A stretch of 64,000 bases of DNA from CAIPFQ01 sp035480615 (GTDB taxonomy: Bacteria > Chlamydiota > Chlamydiia > Chlamydiales > SM23-39), in assembly GCA_035480615.1 (NCBI GenBank), contig DATIHO010000048.1:1-64000 (forward strand), given 5' to 3'. The notes under the pieces were generated by a model that saw nothing but the letters and a program-made list of their open reading frames with translations, was not told where the DNA came from and ran no database searches. This document shows, piece after piece, positions 1 to 8,315 of the stretch (positions within the stretch are counted from its first letter, which is position 1; each line of letters opens with the position of its first letter). Position numbers and translations under genes: made by a program.

Positions 1-136
1 GAAATATGCAAGGAGGCTGCGCAGATTTTTTGTTCTGGAGCGAGCGACCATTGCCGAATGGCAAGGCGCGAGCGAAGACAAAAAAGATGCTGCAGAGCCG
101 ACGCAGCAGATTCTGCCAATTTAATTTTAAATCACT
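1..136. repeat. Core-and-arms repeat, copy 1 (cut by the window edge)
   Basis: The segment at 34-73 (beginning TCTGGAGCGAGCG and ending GGCAAGGCGCGAG) recurs at 28406-28444 and 58647-58684 with only a few changes. The two other copies are flanked by long complementary arms; here the left arm would lie before base 1. Inner flanks are again partly complementary (GCGCAGATTTTTTGT near 20-33 against ACAAAAAAGATGCTGC near 78-94). It lies downstream of groEL, beyond its terminator-like hairpin. The sequence TACCATTTATCAAAAAT that starts the left arm of copy 2 is found here at about 138-154. Function unknown. Confidence 0.75.
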
Positions 137-155
137 ATACCATTTATCAAAAATC

Positions 156-196
156 TTGAACTGATTTTGCAACCCTTCGGCGCGAAATCAGTTCAA
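156..196 (-). terminator. Hairpin downstream of groEL, probable terminator
   Basis: The arms TTGAACTGATTT (156-167) and AAATCAGTTCAA (185-196) are perfectly complementary over 12 bp around a 17-base loop. The structure begins 12 bases after the groEL stop and, read on the minus strand, is followed by ATTTTTG. This suits intrinsic termination of the groESL transcript, although the T tract is short. Confidence 0.5.
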
Positions 197-208
197 AGCA
201 TATTGCAT

Positions 209-1900
209 TTACATACCAAAATCCATACCGCCCATGTCACCCATTCCCATTCCTCCCATGCCGCCCATTCCCATGCCGCCCATTCCTCCCATTGGAGCAG
301 AGGCGGGAGCCTTCTTTTTGGGCTCGGGCTTATCGGTGATCATGGCGACAATAGTAAGGAGCATTCCGGCTATAGAGGCTGCGTGCACAAGAGCACTTTT
401 TGTCACAAAAACCGGATCTATGACCCCATCTTTTACAAGATCAGAAAAAGTATCAAGGAGGCCGTTGTAACCAACCGCGTACTCTTTTTCGCCGATCTTT
501 TCCGCAATAAATGCACCGTTTTTTCCGCAATTGTTTGCAATTGCTACAGCAGGAGCGAAGCAGGCTTTGCGAACGATCTCTGCGCCGACAGCCTCATCTC
601 CCTGCAGCTTCAACTGATCCAGGGCATTCGATGCACGAATGAGGGCGACGCCTCCGCCCGGAACAATTCCTTGCGCTACCGCAGCACGAGTCGCATGAAG
701 AGCGTCTTCTATGCGCGCTTTTTTTTCATTCGCTTCCGCTTCTGTTACAGCGCCAACTTTGACAACAGCTACGCCTCCGACAAGTTTTGCAAGACGCTCT
801 TCCAACTTTTCTCTATCGTAATCGGAAACATTTGGCTGTGCAAGCTCGTACTTGATCTGAGCAATTCTATTTTGCACCTCTTTTGCTTTACCCAATCCAT
901 GAATAATCGTCGTCTCGTCTTTGCTAACTTTGATTTTCTCCGCTGTACCAAGCACATCTGTCCCAATTTCTTCCAGATTGAACCCAAGTTCATCCGAAAT
1001 CAATTTGCCGCCGGTCACAATGCTTATATCTTCCAACATCGCTTTTCTTCTGTCTCCAAAGCTCGGAGCTTTCACTGCGCAAACAGGAAGCCCTCCTTTT
1101 ACTTTATTGACAACAAGCGTTGCAAGAGCCTCTCCCTCAATATCGTCTGCAATAATGAGAAGGGGACGGGATTTTTGCTCCATGACTTTTTCTAAAAGAG
1201 GAACCAGCTCTTTAGCGTTGGACAGTTTTTTATCAGTAATCAGAATCCAGGGATGATCGAATTCCACAGTCATCTTTTCAGCATTCGTGATGAAATAGGG
1301 AGAAACGTACCCTTTATCAAATTGCATCCCTTCGACCACTTCAAGCGTTGTTTCAATCCCTTTGGCCTCGCCAATAGTCACAATCCCATCTCTACCTACT
1401 TTTTGCATCGCTTCGCCAATAATCATTCCAATATCAGAATCATTATTTGCGGAAATCGCAGCGATTTGCATCACCTCTTCAGGAGTTTTAATGGGCTTGG
1501 CAAGTTTATCAAGAGCGATTTCAATGGCCTTTACAGCTTTATCGATCCCTTTTTTCAGATCCATCGGGTTCGCTCCCGCCGCCACGTTTTTGACCCCTTC
1601 CGCATAAATCGCTTCCGCAAGAACAATCGCAGTCGTAGTCCCGTCTCCCGTTACTTCGGCAGCTTTTGACGCCGCCCCTTTTACCAATTGAGCTCCGATG
1701 TTCTCATATTTGTCTTTCAATACAATCTCTTTGGCTACCGTCGCGCCATCCTTGGTTGAAGAAGGAGAACCGAATGCTTTTCCAATCACCACATTGCGCC
1801 CTTTTGGACCTAGAGTAACCATTACGGCCTTGGCGAGCGTTTTCACCCCTTTCAGGATCGATTTCATTGCATCTTCGTTAAATTGAAGCATTTTAGACAT
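209..1900 (-). CDS. groEL: Chaperonin GroEL (Hsp60)
   Basis: This is the 60 kDa chaperonin that forms the double-ring folding chamber in the cytosol with the GroES lid. The 563 residues match the family length. Visible marks are the ATP-binding GDGTTTA segment near residue 86, the KARIEDALHATRAA segment carrying the catalytic aspartate near residue 397, and a C-terminal Gly-Gly-Met rich tail of about 25 residues. The start is set by AAGGAGA seven bases upstream. It lies 12 bases after groES, so the two form an operon driven by the promoter and CIRCE-like site upstream of groES. The intact GGM tail suggests the main housekeeping chaperonin rather than one of the divergent chlamydial GroEL paralogues. 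Confidence 0.98.
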   Translation of the reverse strand: MSKMLQFNEDAMKSILKGVKTLAKAVMVTLGPKGRNVVIGKAFGSPSSTKDGATVAKEIVLKDKYENIGAQLVKGAASKAAEVTGDGTTTAIVLAEAIYAEGVKNVAAGANPMDLKKGIDKAVKAIEIALDKLAKPIKTPEEVMQIAAISANNDSDIGMIIGEAMQKVGRDGIVTIGEAKGIETTLEVVEGMQFDKGYVSPYFITNAEKMTVEFDHPWILITDKKLSNAKELVPLLEKVMEQKSRPLLIIADDIEGEALATLVVNKVKGGLPVCAVKAPSFGDRRKAMLEDISIVTGGKLISDELGFNLEEIGTDVLGTAEKIKVSKDETTIIHGLGKAKEVQNRIAQIKYELAQPNVSDYDREKLEERLAKLVGGVAVVKVGAVTEAEANEKKARIEDALHATRAAVAQGIVPGGGVALIRASNALDQLKLQGDEAVGAEIVRKACFAPAVAIANNCGKNGAFIAEKIGEKEYAVGYNGLLDTFSDLVKDGVIDPVFVTKSALVHAASIAGMLLTIVAMITDKPEPKKKAPASAPMGGMGGMGMGGMGGMGMGDMGGMDFGM

Positions 1901-1912
1901 AGCGCTTTCTCC

Positions 1913-2212
1913 TTATCCGTATACAGCCAAAACATCTTCTTCAGAGAGAATTACATATTCAATGTCATCATCCAGTTTGTATTCAGTGCCTCCATAAGAA
2001 GAAAACAGAACTTTCTCTCCGACTTTTACATCGATTGGATGCATTTTTCCGCTGTCATCGCTTTTTCCAGGCCCTACAGCTACGACAACTCCTTCGCGTG
2101 GTTTTTTTTGAGCGCTTCCAGGAAGGAGGATTCCCCCTTTTGACGTCTTCGCTTCTTCTCGTTGGACAACAATGCGATTGCCCATCGGTTTAATTTTTTT
2201 CTTTATAGACAT
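1913..2212 (-). CDS. groES: Co-chaperonin GroES (Hsp10)
   Basis: GroES caps the GroEL ring during the folding cycle. The protein has the family layout: KPMGNRIVV at the N-terminus, a mobile-loop region around KTSKGGILLP, and the barrel signature GEKVLFSSYGGTE. Four codons upstream another in-frame ATG would add MEAY, but the GGAGG ribosome-binding site lies inside those codons and is ideally spaced for the ATG at 2212, so the 99-residue form is preferred. It is the first gene of groESL, and the promoter and heat-shock operator are directly upstream. Confidence 0.96.
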   Translation of the reverse strand: MSIKKKIKPMGNRIVVQREEAKTSKGGILLPGSAQKKPREGVVVAVGPGKSDDSGKMHPIDVKVGEKVLFSSYGGTEYKLDDDIEYVILSEEDVLAVYG

Positions 2213-2239
2213 ATATGCCTCCATTGATTTTGAAAGCTT

Positions 2240-2268
2240 AGAATAGGAAAGAGGGGTTTTTTTGTCAA
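2240..2268 (-). promoter_or_regulatory. Sigma70-type promoter of groESL
   Basis: Read on the minus strand, TTGACA (2268-2263) and TATTCT (2245-2240) are separated by exactly 17 bases. This is a near-consensus housekeeping promoter 28 bases before the groES start. The CIRCE-like operator is four bases upstream of the -35 box. Confidence 0.75.
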
Positions 2269-2272
2269 CTTT

Positions 2273-2299
2273 TTAGCAAACGAAAAAGGACAGTGCTAA
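2273..2299. promoter_or_regulatory. CIRCE-like HrcA operator
   Basis: The sequence TTAGCAAAC, nine bases, CAGTGCTAA matches the CIRCE consensus TTAGCACTC-N9-GAGTGCTAA with two mismatches in one half and one in the other, and with the exact 9-base spacer. CIRCE is the operator of the heat-shock repressor HrcA, which regulates groESL in Chlamydia and many other bacteria. hrcA itself is not in the window. The changed bases break part of the dyad, so binding could be weaker than at a perfect CIRCE. Confidence 0.8.
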
Positions 2300-2307
2300 G
2301 AAGACAT

Positions 2308-3513
2308 CTAATAGGACAAGAGATACAGTTTTCTTTTCTCGAGAAACGCCTCTCGTTCCGTTCGTTGAAAATCGATCAATTTCCATGCGGGAAATTTTTC
2401 CTTCGCAAGAATCTCATAAACAGCATCGGTCCCATTGGCTTTGCAAAACAGATCTTTGTTTTTCCTTATTGTCCCCATTTGGTTTGCAAATTCCGCAGGA
2501 TAAAGGCTTTTGAGAAGTCCGAGAATCAAATATTGGATGGATAAGGGCTTAAACGCTGATTCGTCGGTAATTTGAATGAGGATTCCCTCGCAGTCAACGC
2601 CTTTATACTGCCCCCAAAAGGGACGAAAATAAAAGGGTTGAAAAAAGACTCCGGGAAGTTTTTGTTGATTCAGTGCCGCCGCGAATTCCAATGCTTGAAT
2701 CCAGGGAGCCCCGACAATCTTAAAGGGAAGCGTATAACCAATTCCAATGTTCACAAAGCTGAGTTCTCCCAAAATCCCGGTGATCGGGCAAAAAAGCGGA
2801 GTGTCCGGCTCGGGAACATTTGGACTGGGCGGAATCCAGGACAGCCCCGTATCGCGATAGCTCATTGTTCTTTTCCACCCTTTCATAGGGATCACGCGAA
2901 GATGGCACCCCACTTTATATTCCGCATTAAAAAATCGAGCCAATTCGCCAATCGTCATGCCGTGACAATAAGGAACATTGATATATCCAATAAAAGAGCG
3001 CCATTTTTCTTCGAGCATCGGCCCATCTACAACCGTGCCGTTGATTGGGTTGGGCCGATCGAAAACAATCACCTCAACGCCCGCTTTTGCAGCCTCTTCC
3101 ATCATATAAAACAGGGTCGTTTGATACGTGTAGGCGCGAACGCCAATCCCTTGAATATCATAGATAACCGCATCGAGGCCTTTCAGCATTGCTTCATTCG
3201 GGCGCCTTGTTTCTCCGTGCAAACTATACACAGGGATTCCCAACTCTCTGGCGTCGGCCACTTTTTCCCAAGCGTACTTTTGCCCCTTGATGCCATGTTC
3301 CGGAGAAAAAATCGCGGACACGCAAATTCCCGCTTTCTGAAAACGGCTTAAGGTAGAGCGCATCTTGGAATCGACGCTCGTTTGGTTGATGATCAACCCC
3401 ACTTTTTTGTGTTTTAGCGAGGCCCACTCTTCTTCGAAAAAGACATCTACTCCCAATGAAACTTCGGCCATAAGAAAGAATGGGATCAGGAAAAAAAAGA
3501 ACACTCTAGTCAT
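2308..3513 (-). CDS. NamZ-like exo-beta-N-acetylmuramidase (DUF1343)
   Basis: The 401-residue protein has a hydrophobic N-terminus (FFFFLIPFFLMAEVSLG) typical of a signal peptide, so it is probably exported. The rest follows the DUF1343 family: VGLIINQTSVD near residue 40, FSPEHGIKG near 68, DAVIYDIQGIGVRAYTY near 113, and FDRPNPINGTVVDGP near 150. The characterised member NamZ (GH171) removes terminal N-acetylmuramic acid from peptidoglycan fragments. In a chlamydia with little or modified peptidoglycan it would act in cell-wall turnover or recycling. The gene is alone, ending eight bases from the CIRCE-like site and divergent from putA. The enzymatic role is inferred from family. Confidence 0.85.
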   Translation of the reverse strand: MTRVFFFFLIPFFLMAEVSLGVDVFFEEEWASLKHKKVGLIINQTSVDSKMRSTLSRFQKAGICVSAIFSPEHGIKGQKYAWEKVADARELGIPVYSLHGETRRPNEAMLKGLDAVIYDIQGIGVRAYTYQTTLFYMMEEAAKAGVEVIVFDRPNPINGTVVDGPMLEEKWRSFIGYINVPYCHGMTIGELARFFNAEYKVGCHLRVIPMKGWKRTMSYRDTGLSWIPPSPNVPEPDTPLFCPITGILGELSFVNIGIGYTLPFKIVGAPWIQALEFAAALNQQKLPGVFFQPFYFRPFWGQYKGVDCEGILIQITDESAFKPLSIQYLILGLLKSLYPAEFANQMGTIRKNKDLFCKANGTDAVYEILAKEKFPAWKLIDFQRTEREAFLEKRKLYLLSY

Positions 3514-3568
3514 CGCGATTCATGGTATCATAGAAATCTTCTCTATGCTATAGCTATGAAGAGGCCGC

Positions 3569-6500
3569 ATGACTTCCCCATATCTTGAAGAGGCGAATGA
3601 AATTCTAAATCAGGTGAAAGGACGCCCCCTTACTTTAGCGGAGAGGAAAAAGATAGCGATCGAGCTGGCCGCCCTCATGCTTCATGAAGCAGAATCTACA
3701 ATGACTGCTCAAGAAAAAAAAACTCAACAGCAACTTGCAAAATTAATGCATGATCAGGCCGGCAAGGCGTTCACTACGGCCATGACAGATCAATGTTTCC
3801 GCAGCCATGTACATAGGAGAGTGGCTGATCAAATGATCTATCTTTTAAATCGGACCGGCATACCGCAATATTTGGATTGGGTGAAACAGGGAGAGCTCTA
3901 CTTTTTCAAATCTCTCCCCCTCTCAATCGCTCAATTTCTTGTGCCAATCGCAACTTATACGCTTCGAAAAGAGACCGGTAAGGTCATTCTTCCCGGAGAA
4001 AGCGCCGTTTTGAACAAACATCTGCAAGAGAGAAAAAAACAGGCCATTAAGCTCAATTTGAATCATCTGGGAGAGGCAATATTAAGCGAATCAGAAGCCA
4101 AACATCGAATGCAAATCTATTTGGAAGATTTGAAAAATCCATTGATTGATTATATTTCCGTTAAAATTTCAACCATCTTTAGCCAAATCAATTTGATTGA
4201 CTTTGACGGCACCGTGAACCAGATCTCAAAAAGATTGGAGATCCTGTATCGCGCAGCCATCGAACATCGCGTAAGCGAACCGGACGGTTCTTTGAAAGCG
4301 AAATTCATCAACCTCGATATGGAAGAATATAGGGACTTGAGGTTAACGGTTGCGGTATTTAAAAAAGTATTGGCTGAACCTGAATTCACAGAATATTCAG
4401 CAGGGATTGTGCTTCAAGCCTATTTGCCCGACTCACACGAAATGCAAAAAGAAATCACTGAATGGGCCAAAAAAAGGATTGCGCACGGCGGCGCTCCGAT
4501 AAAAATCCGAATCGTCAAAGGGGCAAACCTTGCGATGGAGCAAGTGGAAGCTTCTTTAAAAGGCTGGAGCCAGGCTCCTTATATCTCAAAAACGGAAGTC
4601 GATGCCAACTACAAACGGATGGTGGAATATGGCTGTATTCCCGAAAATGCTCGAGCAGTGCGACTTGGCATCGCAAGCCACAACCTGTTCGATATTGCCT
4701 TTGCCATGCTTTTAAGACTTGAAAATGAAGTAGAGCCCTATGTCGGCTTTGAAATGCTCGAAGGCATGGCCGATTCCACCTGCCGTATTGTCCATCAGTT
4801 AACAAACGACATGCTCCTTTATTGTCCGGTGGCTACAAAAGCGGAATTTCAATATGCAATTGCCTATCTTATCCGCCGTCTTGATGAAAATACTGGACCT
4901 GAAAACTTTCTCCGGCATGTTTTTGGGCTAAAACCGGGAACAGAAGCATGGGACAGCCAGACGACTCTTTTTTCTCAAAGCTGTGATGAAATGGAAATAG
5001 CGGGTCTTGCTCCCCGCCGCACGCAAAACCGGTTGGCCGCTCCGCATCATCCCGATTTTTCCGCTCTCTTCGAAAACGAACCTGATACCGATTTTTCCCT
5101 GCCTCAAAATAGGGTCTGGGCTTTAGAGATTTCAAGAACCTGGGAAAACAAAAAAATCGCTCCTCTTCCTATGGTGATTGGAGGAAAAGAACTCTTTGAC
5201 AATACGGATGGAGAAGGGCGCAGTCCGTCCGATCCGAATCATGTCTTATTTTCCTATGCCAAAGCCAAAAAACACCATATTGATGCTGCCCTTGAGTGCG
5301 CAAAGAAACATGAAAATGGATGGGCTGCGACCACAATTATACACCGCAGCCATTTGCTCGCGCGCGCGGCTCAAATTTTGCGGGAAAGAAGAGGAGAATT
5401 GATTGGAGCCATGATGCTTGAAGGAGGCAAAACCATTCCCGAGGCTGATCCGGAAGTCTCCGAAGCGATCGATTTTGCGGAATATTATCGTCAGCAAATG
5501 GTGAAAATGGCGGCAATGAAAGATATCAAATGGACACATAAGGGGACGATTCTCGTCGTATCTCCATGGAACTTCCCCTGCTCTATTCCTGCCGGAGGCA
5601 TTTTTGCTGCGTTGGTCACGGGCAATTGCGTTTTATTCAAACCCGCCTCCGACACCGTTTTTAATGGATGGGTGCTGGCAAATGCGATTTGGGATGCGGG
5701 AATACCGAAAGAGATTCTCCAATTTGTCCCTTGCTCAGGAGAGGAAGTGGGAAACGGGCTGATTACCGATTCGAGAATCGATTGCATCATCTTGACCGGA
5801 GGAACGGAAACAGCAAAACATTTTCTAAAAACACGTCCAGATCTTGATCTCGCAGCTGAGTCAGGGGGCAAAAATGCGATGATCATCACCGCCCTTTCCG
5901 ATCGGGATTTAGCCATTAAAGATCTGATCCAATCCACTTTTGGCCATTCAGGGCAAAAATGTTCCGCCACATCTCTTGCCATTTTGGAAGCAGAAGTGTA
6001 CGACGACCCCCATTTTAGAAAAACGCTCAGGGAAGCGGCAGCCAGTTTAAAAGTCGGCTACCCTTGGGATCCTGCGACAAAAATGAATCCCCTCATTCAT
6101 GCGCCTCGCGGAGTCTTAAAGCGAGGGCTCACAATGCTCGAAGCAGGAGAGGAGTGGCTTTTGGAACCCAAACAGGATCCGGATAACCCATGCCTTTGGA
6201 GTCCTGGAATCAAATGGAATGTGCAGCCGGGCAGTTTTACCCATATGACCGAGCTGTTCGGCCCTGTTCTCGCTTGCATGCGAGCAAATGATTTGCATCA
6301 TGCTATTGAACTGGCCAACGCTGTCCCTTACGGGCTTACCTCCGGCCTGCACAGCTTAGATAGCCGAGAACACGCGATTTGGCTGGAAACGATCGAAGCA
6401 GGCAACCTCTATATCAACCGTACGACGACCGGAGCCATCGTGCGCCGTCAACCTTTTGGAGGGACAAAAGCGTCCAGTTTTGGCAATGGCTCTAAAGCGG

Positions 6501-7171
6501 GAGGGCCAAATTATCTCCGGGAATTCATGGTCGCTTCCCAAATCGGCCTTCCCCAGGAGAAATTGCCTGTGAATGAATGGGTAAATAATCTTACGATATT
6601 TTTGGAAAATCTCGATTTATCTGCTGAGCAGCTCGGCCTTTGGACGAGTAGCGTTTCGAATTACGCTTATTGGTGGAAAAGGCTTCGTCTTCATCGCGAT
6701 CCCACAAAAATTGTGGGTCAAGATAATTTTTTTCACTATATTCCGCGCAAAAAAATTATCTTGAGAATTGAACCCCATTCCAATCCCTTTGATGCGCTGC
6801 GTGTTTGCGCTGCCGCCCTCACCTGTGGAGCCGGATTGGAGATCAGCTGGTCCTATAACGAATCAAAAGCTATCGCTTTAAATTGGCTTGAGCTGGTTCC
6901 CGTGCTTCGGGTCATTGAGGAAACGGATCAGGACTTTCTACTCCGCGTGCGGCAGGGAAAAATGGAGCGGGTGCGCGTAGTAGAAGCCGCGCCCATGTCT
7001 CTGCATGCGGCAGCGGCTACATCAGGAGTCCATGTCATAGACGCCCCTGTTCTTGCCAATGGACGGCTTGAGCTTCTTCATTTTCTGCGTGAAGTTGCAG
7101 TCAGCATTGATTACCATAGATATGGAAATTTGGGCTTGCGCGACGGCGAGCTCCGCAAATCCATTCTATAG
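3569..7171 (+). CDS. putA: Bifunctional proline dehydrogenase / P5C dehydrogenase PutA
   Basis: PutA oxidises proline to glutamate in two steps, passing electrons from FAD to the quinone pool and then reducing NAD+. The N-terminal ~460 residues carry the proline dehydrogenase barrel (VLQAYLPDS near 280, IRIVKGANLAMEQVE near 315, LRRLDENTGPENFLRHVF near 435). Residues ~530-1010 form the aldehyde dehydrogenase domain, with VVSPWNFPCSIPAGG, a catalytic Glu near 764 (LAAESGGKN) and the nucleophile Cys near 798 (GHSGQKCSAT). About 190 further residues follow, a conserved-looking extension also known in long PutAs without clear catalytic role. There is no N-terminal DNA-binding domain, so it is not an autoregulator. 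Proline as a carbon source fits an amoeba symbiont better than Chlamydia. Confidence 0.95.
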   Translation: MTSPYLEEANEILNQVKGRPLTLAERKKIAIELAALMLHEAESTMTAQEKKTQQQLAKLMHDQAGKAFTTAMTDQCFRSHVHRRVADQMIYLLNRTGIPQYLDWVKQGELYFFKSLPLSIAQFLVPIATYTLRKETGKVILPGESAVLNKHLQERKKQAIKLNLNHLGEAILSESEAKHRMQIYLEDLKNPLIDYISVKISTIFSQINLIDFDGTVNQISKRLEILYRAAIEHRVSEPDGSLKAKFINLDMEEYRDLRLTVAVFKKVLAEPEFTEYSAGIVLQAYLPDSHEMQKEITEWAKKRIAHGGAPIKIRIVKGANLAMEQVEASLKGWSQAPYISKTEVDANYKRMVEYGCIPENARAVRLGIASHNLFDIAFAMLLRLENEVEPYVGFEMLEGMADSTCRIVHQLTNDMLLYCPVATKAEFQYAIAYLIRRLDENTGPENFLRHVFGLKPGTEAWDSQTTLFSQSCDEMEIAGLAPRRTQNRLAAPHHPDFSALFENEPDTDFSLPQNRVWALEISRTWENKKIAPLPMVIGGKELFDNTDGEGRSPSDPNHVLFSYAKAKKHHIDAALECAKKHENGWAATTIIHRSHLLARAAQILRERRGELIGAMMLEGGKTIPEADPEVSEAIDFAEYYRQQMVKMAAMKDIKWTHKGTILVVSPWNFPCSIPAGGIFAALVTGNCVLFKPASDTVFNGWVLANAIWDAGIPKEILQFVPCSGEEVGNGLITDSRIDCIILTGGTETAKHFLKTRPDLDLAAESGGKNAMIITALSDRDLAIKDLIQSTFGHSGQKCSATSLAILEAEVYDDPHFRKTLREAAASLKVGYPWDPATKMNPLIHAPRGVLKRGLTMLEAGEEWLLEPKQDPDNPCLWSPGIKWNVQPGSFTHMTELFGPVLACMRANDLHHAIELANAVPYGLTSGLHSLDSREHAIWLETIEAGNLYINRTTTGAIVRRQPFGGTKASSFGNGSKAGGPNYLREFMVASQIGLPQEKLPVNEWVNNLTIFLENLDLSAEQLGLWTSSVSNYAYWWKRLRLHRDPTKIVGQDNFFHYIPRKKIILRIEPHSNPFDALRVCAAALTCGAGLEISWSYNESKAIALNWLELVPVLRVIEETDQDFLLRVRQGKMERVRVVEAAPMSLHAAAATSGVHVIDAPVLANGRLELLHFLREVAVSIDYHRYGNLGLRDGELRKSIL

Positions 7172-7197
7172 ACAGATTATTTTCCGCTCACATTCCA

Positions 7198-7366
7198 CTA
7201 GTGCTCTGTCAAGCTTAAATTTGCGGTTTGGGCTGCGTCAAAGCCGCTGAAATCGCCGATCGCAAGTGGGTTCGTATTGTATTAATACGGACCCACTTGC
7301 GATCGACGATTTGAGCGAGCTTTCACGTCAGCCGAAACCATAAATTTAAGCTTGACAGAGCACTAG
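7198..7366. mobile_element. 169 bp palindromic element, MITE-like with TA ends
   Basis: The outer 25 bases (CTAGTGCTCTGTCAAGCTTA and onward) are perfectly repeated in inverted orientation at the right end, and the inner segment CGATCGCAAGTGGGT pairs with ACCCACTTGCGATCG around a short centre GTATT. Both ends read TA-GTGCTCTGTCAAGC, which would fit the TA target duplication of IS630/mariner-type transposons. No protein is encoded. It lies between convergent genes and may also act as a terminator. Confidence 0.7.
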
Positions 7367-7379
7367 CGTACTTTTGGGT

Positions 7380-8009
7380 CTATTTTTGCTTTCTCTTTGC
7401 TGCTTCTACTGCTTTTTTTACAGTTGTGTGTAGATCCTGGCTCGCTTTGACTGCTGCTTGCCGTACCTCTTCTACATCCTCCTGTGCTTTTAATACTTCT
7501 GGATCTTTTAGAGACGCCTTATTAACGAGGAATTCGTGCTTTAATTGTTCACGATACTCCGACAACACCGGCTCGTCTCTTAACATCCTTCCGACCCGAA
7601 TGAGCAAGCTCTTTGCTTGTTCAGGCTCCGATACTAGCGCCTGAGGGACCTCCCCTAACGATATCATGGTTAGGGCAGTATTCCTCATTTGGATGAATTC
7701 GCTCTTGAATTCCTCGCGAACATCCGGAGTCATGTACCGAAACACTTTTCTGATAACATCCATCATTCTAAGATGATTTTCCTTTGCTTGTTCTGGCGAA
7801 GTATTTTCTGAAAGATTCTTCCTCCATTGGCGAATGATTTCCTTGCCAACCATCTGATCTTGTTTTTCTGCCGTCAATTGTCCCGATTTCTTTCTTCTCA
7901 TCGCACCCCGAGCAGCCTTTTGTTGCTCCTGAGCAGCCTTCAGAAGCTCTTCATACTCGGGTGGCAATCCACCCCACGACCTATCTGCTGCAGCAATCTC
8001 AATAGACAT
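7380..8009 (-). CDS. Hypothetical helical protein, 209 aa
   Basis: I do not recognise this protein. It is highly charged, with no hydrophobic stretch long enough to span a membrane and no signal peptide. Its composition (runs such as EELLKAAQEQQKAARGAMRR and a Lys/Ala-rich C-terminus) predicts mostly alpha helix, possibly coiled coil. A good ribosome-binding site (AAAGGA, eight bases before the ATG) supports translation. The upstream DNA is very AT-rich and holds a 27 bp palindrome, and a MITE-like element lies 14 bases beyond its stop. A secreted chlamydial effector or a lineage-specific structural protein are both possible; nothing in the sequence decides. Confidence 0.7.
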   Translation of the reverse strand: MSIEIAAADRSWGGLPPEYEELLKAAQEQQKAARGAMRRKKSGQLTAEKQDQMVGKEIIRQWRKNLSENTSPEQAKENHLRMMDVIRKVFRYMTPDVREEFKSEFIQMRNTALTMISLGEVPQALVSEPEQAKSLLIRVGRMLRDEPVLSEYREQLKHEFLVNKASLKDPEVLKAQEDVEEVRQAAVKASQDLHTTVKKAVEAAKRKQK

Positions 8010-8040
8010 AATATCATTCCTTTTTTAATTTTGTTTATTT

Positions 8041-8067
8041 TTGTATAAAACGATTTGTTTTATACAA
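8041..8067. promoter_or_regulatory. 27 bp palindrome upstream of the 209 aa gene, candidate operator
   Basis: TTGTATAAAAC (8041-8051) and GTTTTATACAA (8057-8067) are perfect inverted 11-mers around GATTT. The site lies 32 bases upstream of the start codon of the minus-strand gene at 8009, where a promoter is expected, within DNA that is almost wholly A and T up to about 8160. It could bind a dimeric regulator or be a cryptic hairpin. Confidence 0.4.
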
Positions 8068-8284
8068 TTTATTTTAATAAAAATTTAAATTAATTTAAAT
8101 GATTTAATTAATAACGGGATTTAATTTTTTAATTGAGATTTGTTTTTTAAATAAAGGGATAAGATTGTTTATGAACCTGTCCCAGAAAAGGTCTATTGGA
8201 CAAATGACTGCAAGGCTCGCTTGAAACGCTTGATCTTGTAAAATTTCTGTTCCATATATACACTTTTTCCAACCATCCTTGAAA

Positions 8285-8303
8285 TGAACCCAACACTCAG
8301 GTT
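8285..8303. repeat. Solitary end of the 62.3 kb palindromic element
   Basis: The 19 bases TGAACCCAACACTCAGGTT are an exact reverse complement of the left end of the element at 62313-62479. No matching inverted partner was found upstream beyond AACCTG near 8174. It ends 12 bases before the helicase start, and the rest of 8010-8284 holds no gene. It is likely a relic of a deleted copy. Confidence 0.6.
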
Positions 8304-8315
8304 ACTCATCTTGCA

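Noticed and set aside
167..1195. Open frame on the plus strand rich in His/Ser, opposite groEL
   Set aside because: It is the complement of the conserved GroEL gene; the His-rich start mirrors the Gly-Met tail. No ribosome-binding site.
209..1900. A divergent chlamydial GroEL paralogue
   Set aside because: The GGM tail, ATPase residues and linkage to groES fit the canonical chaperonin.
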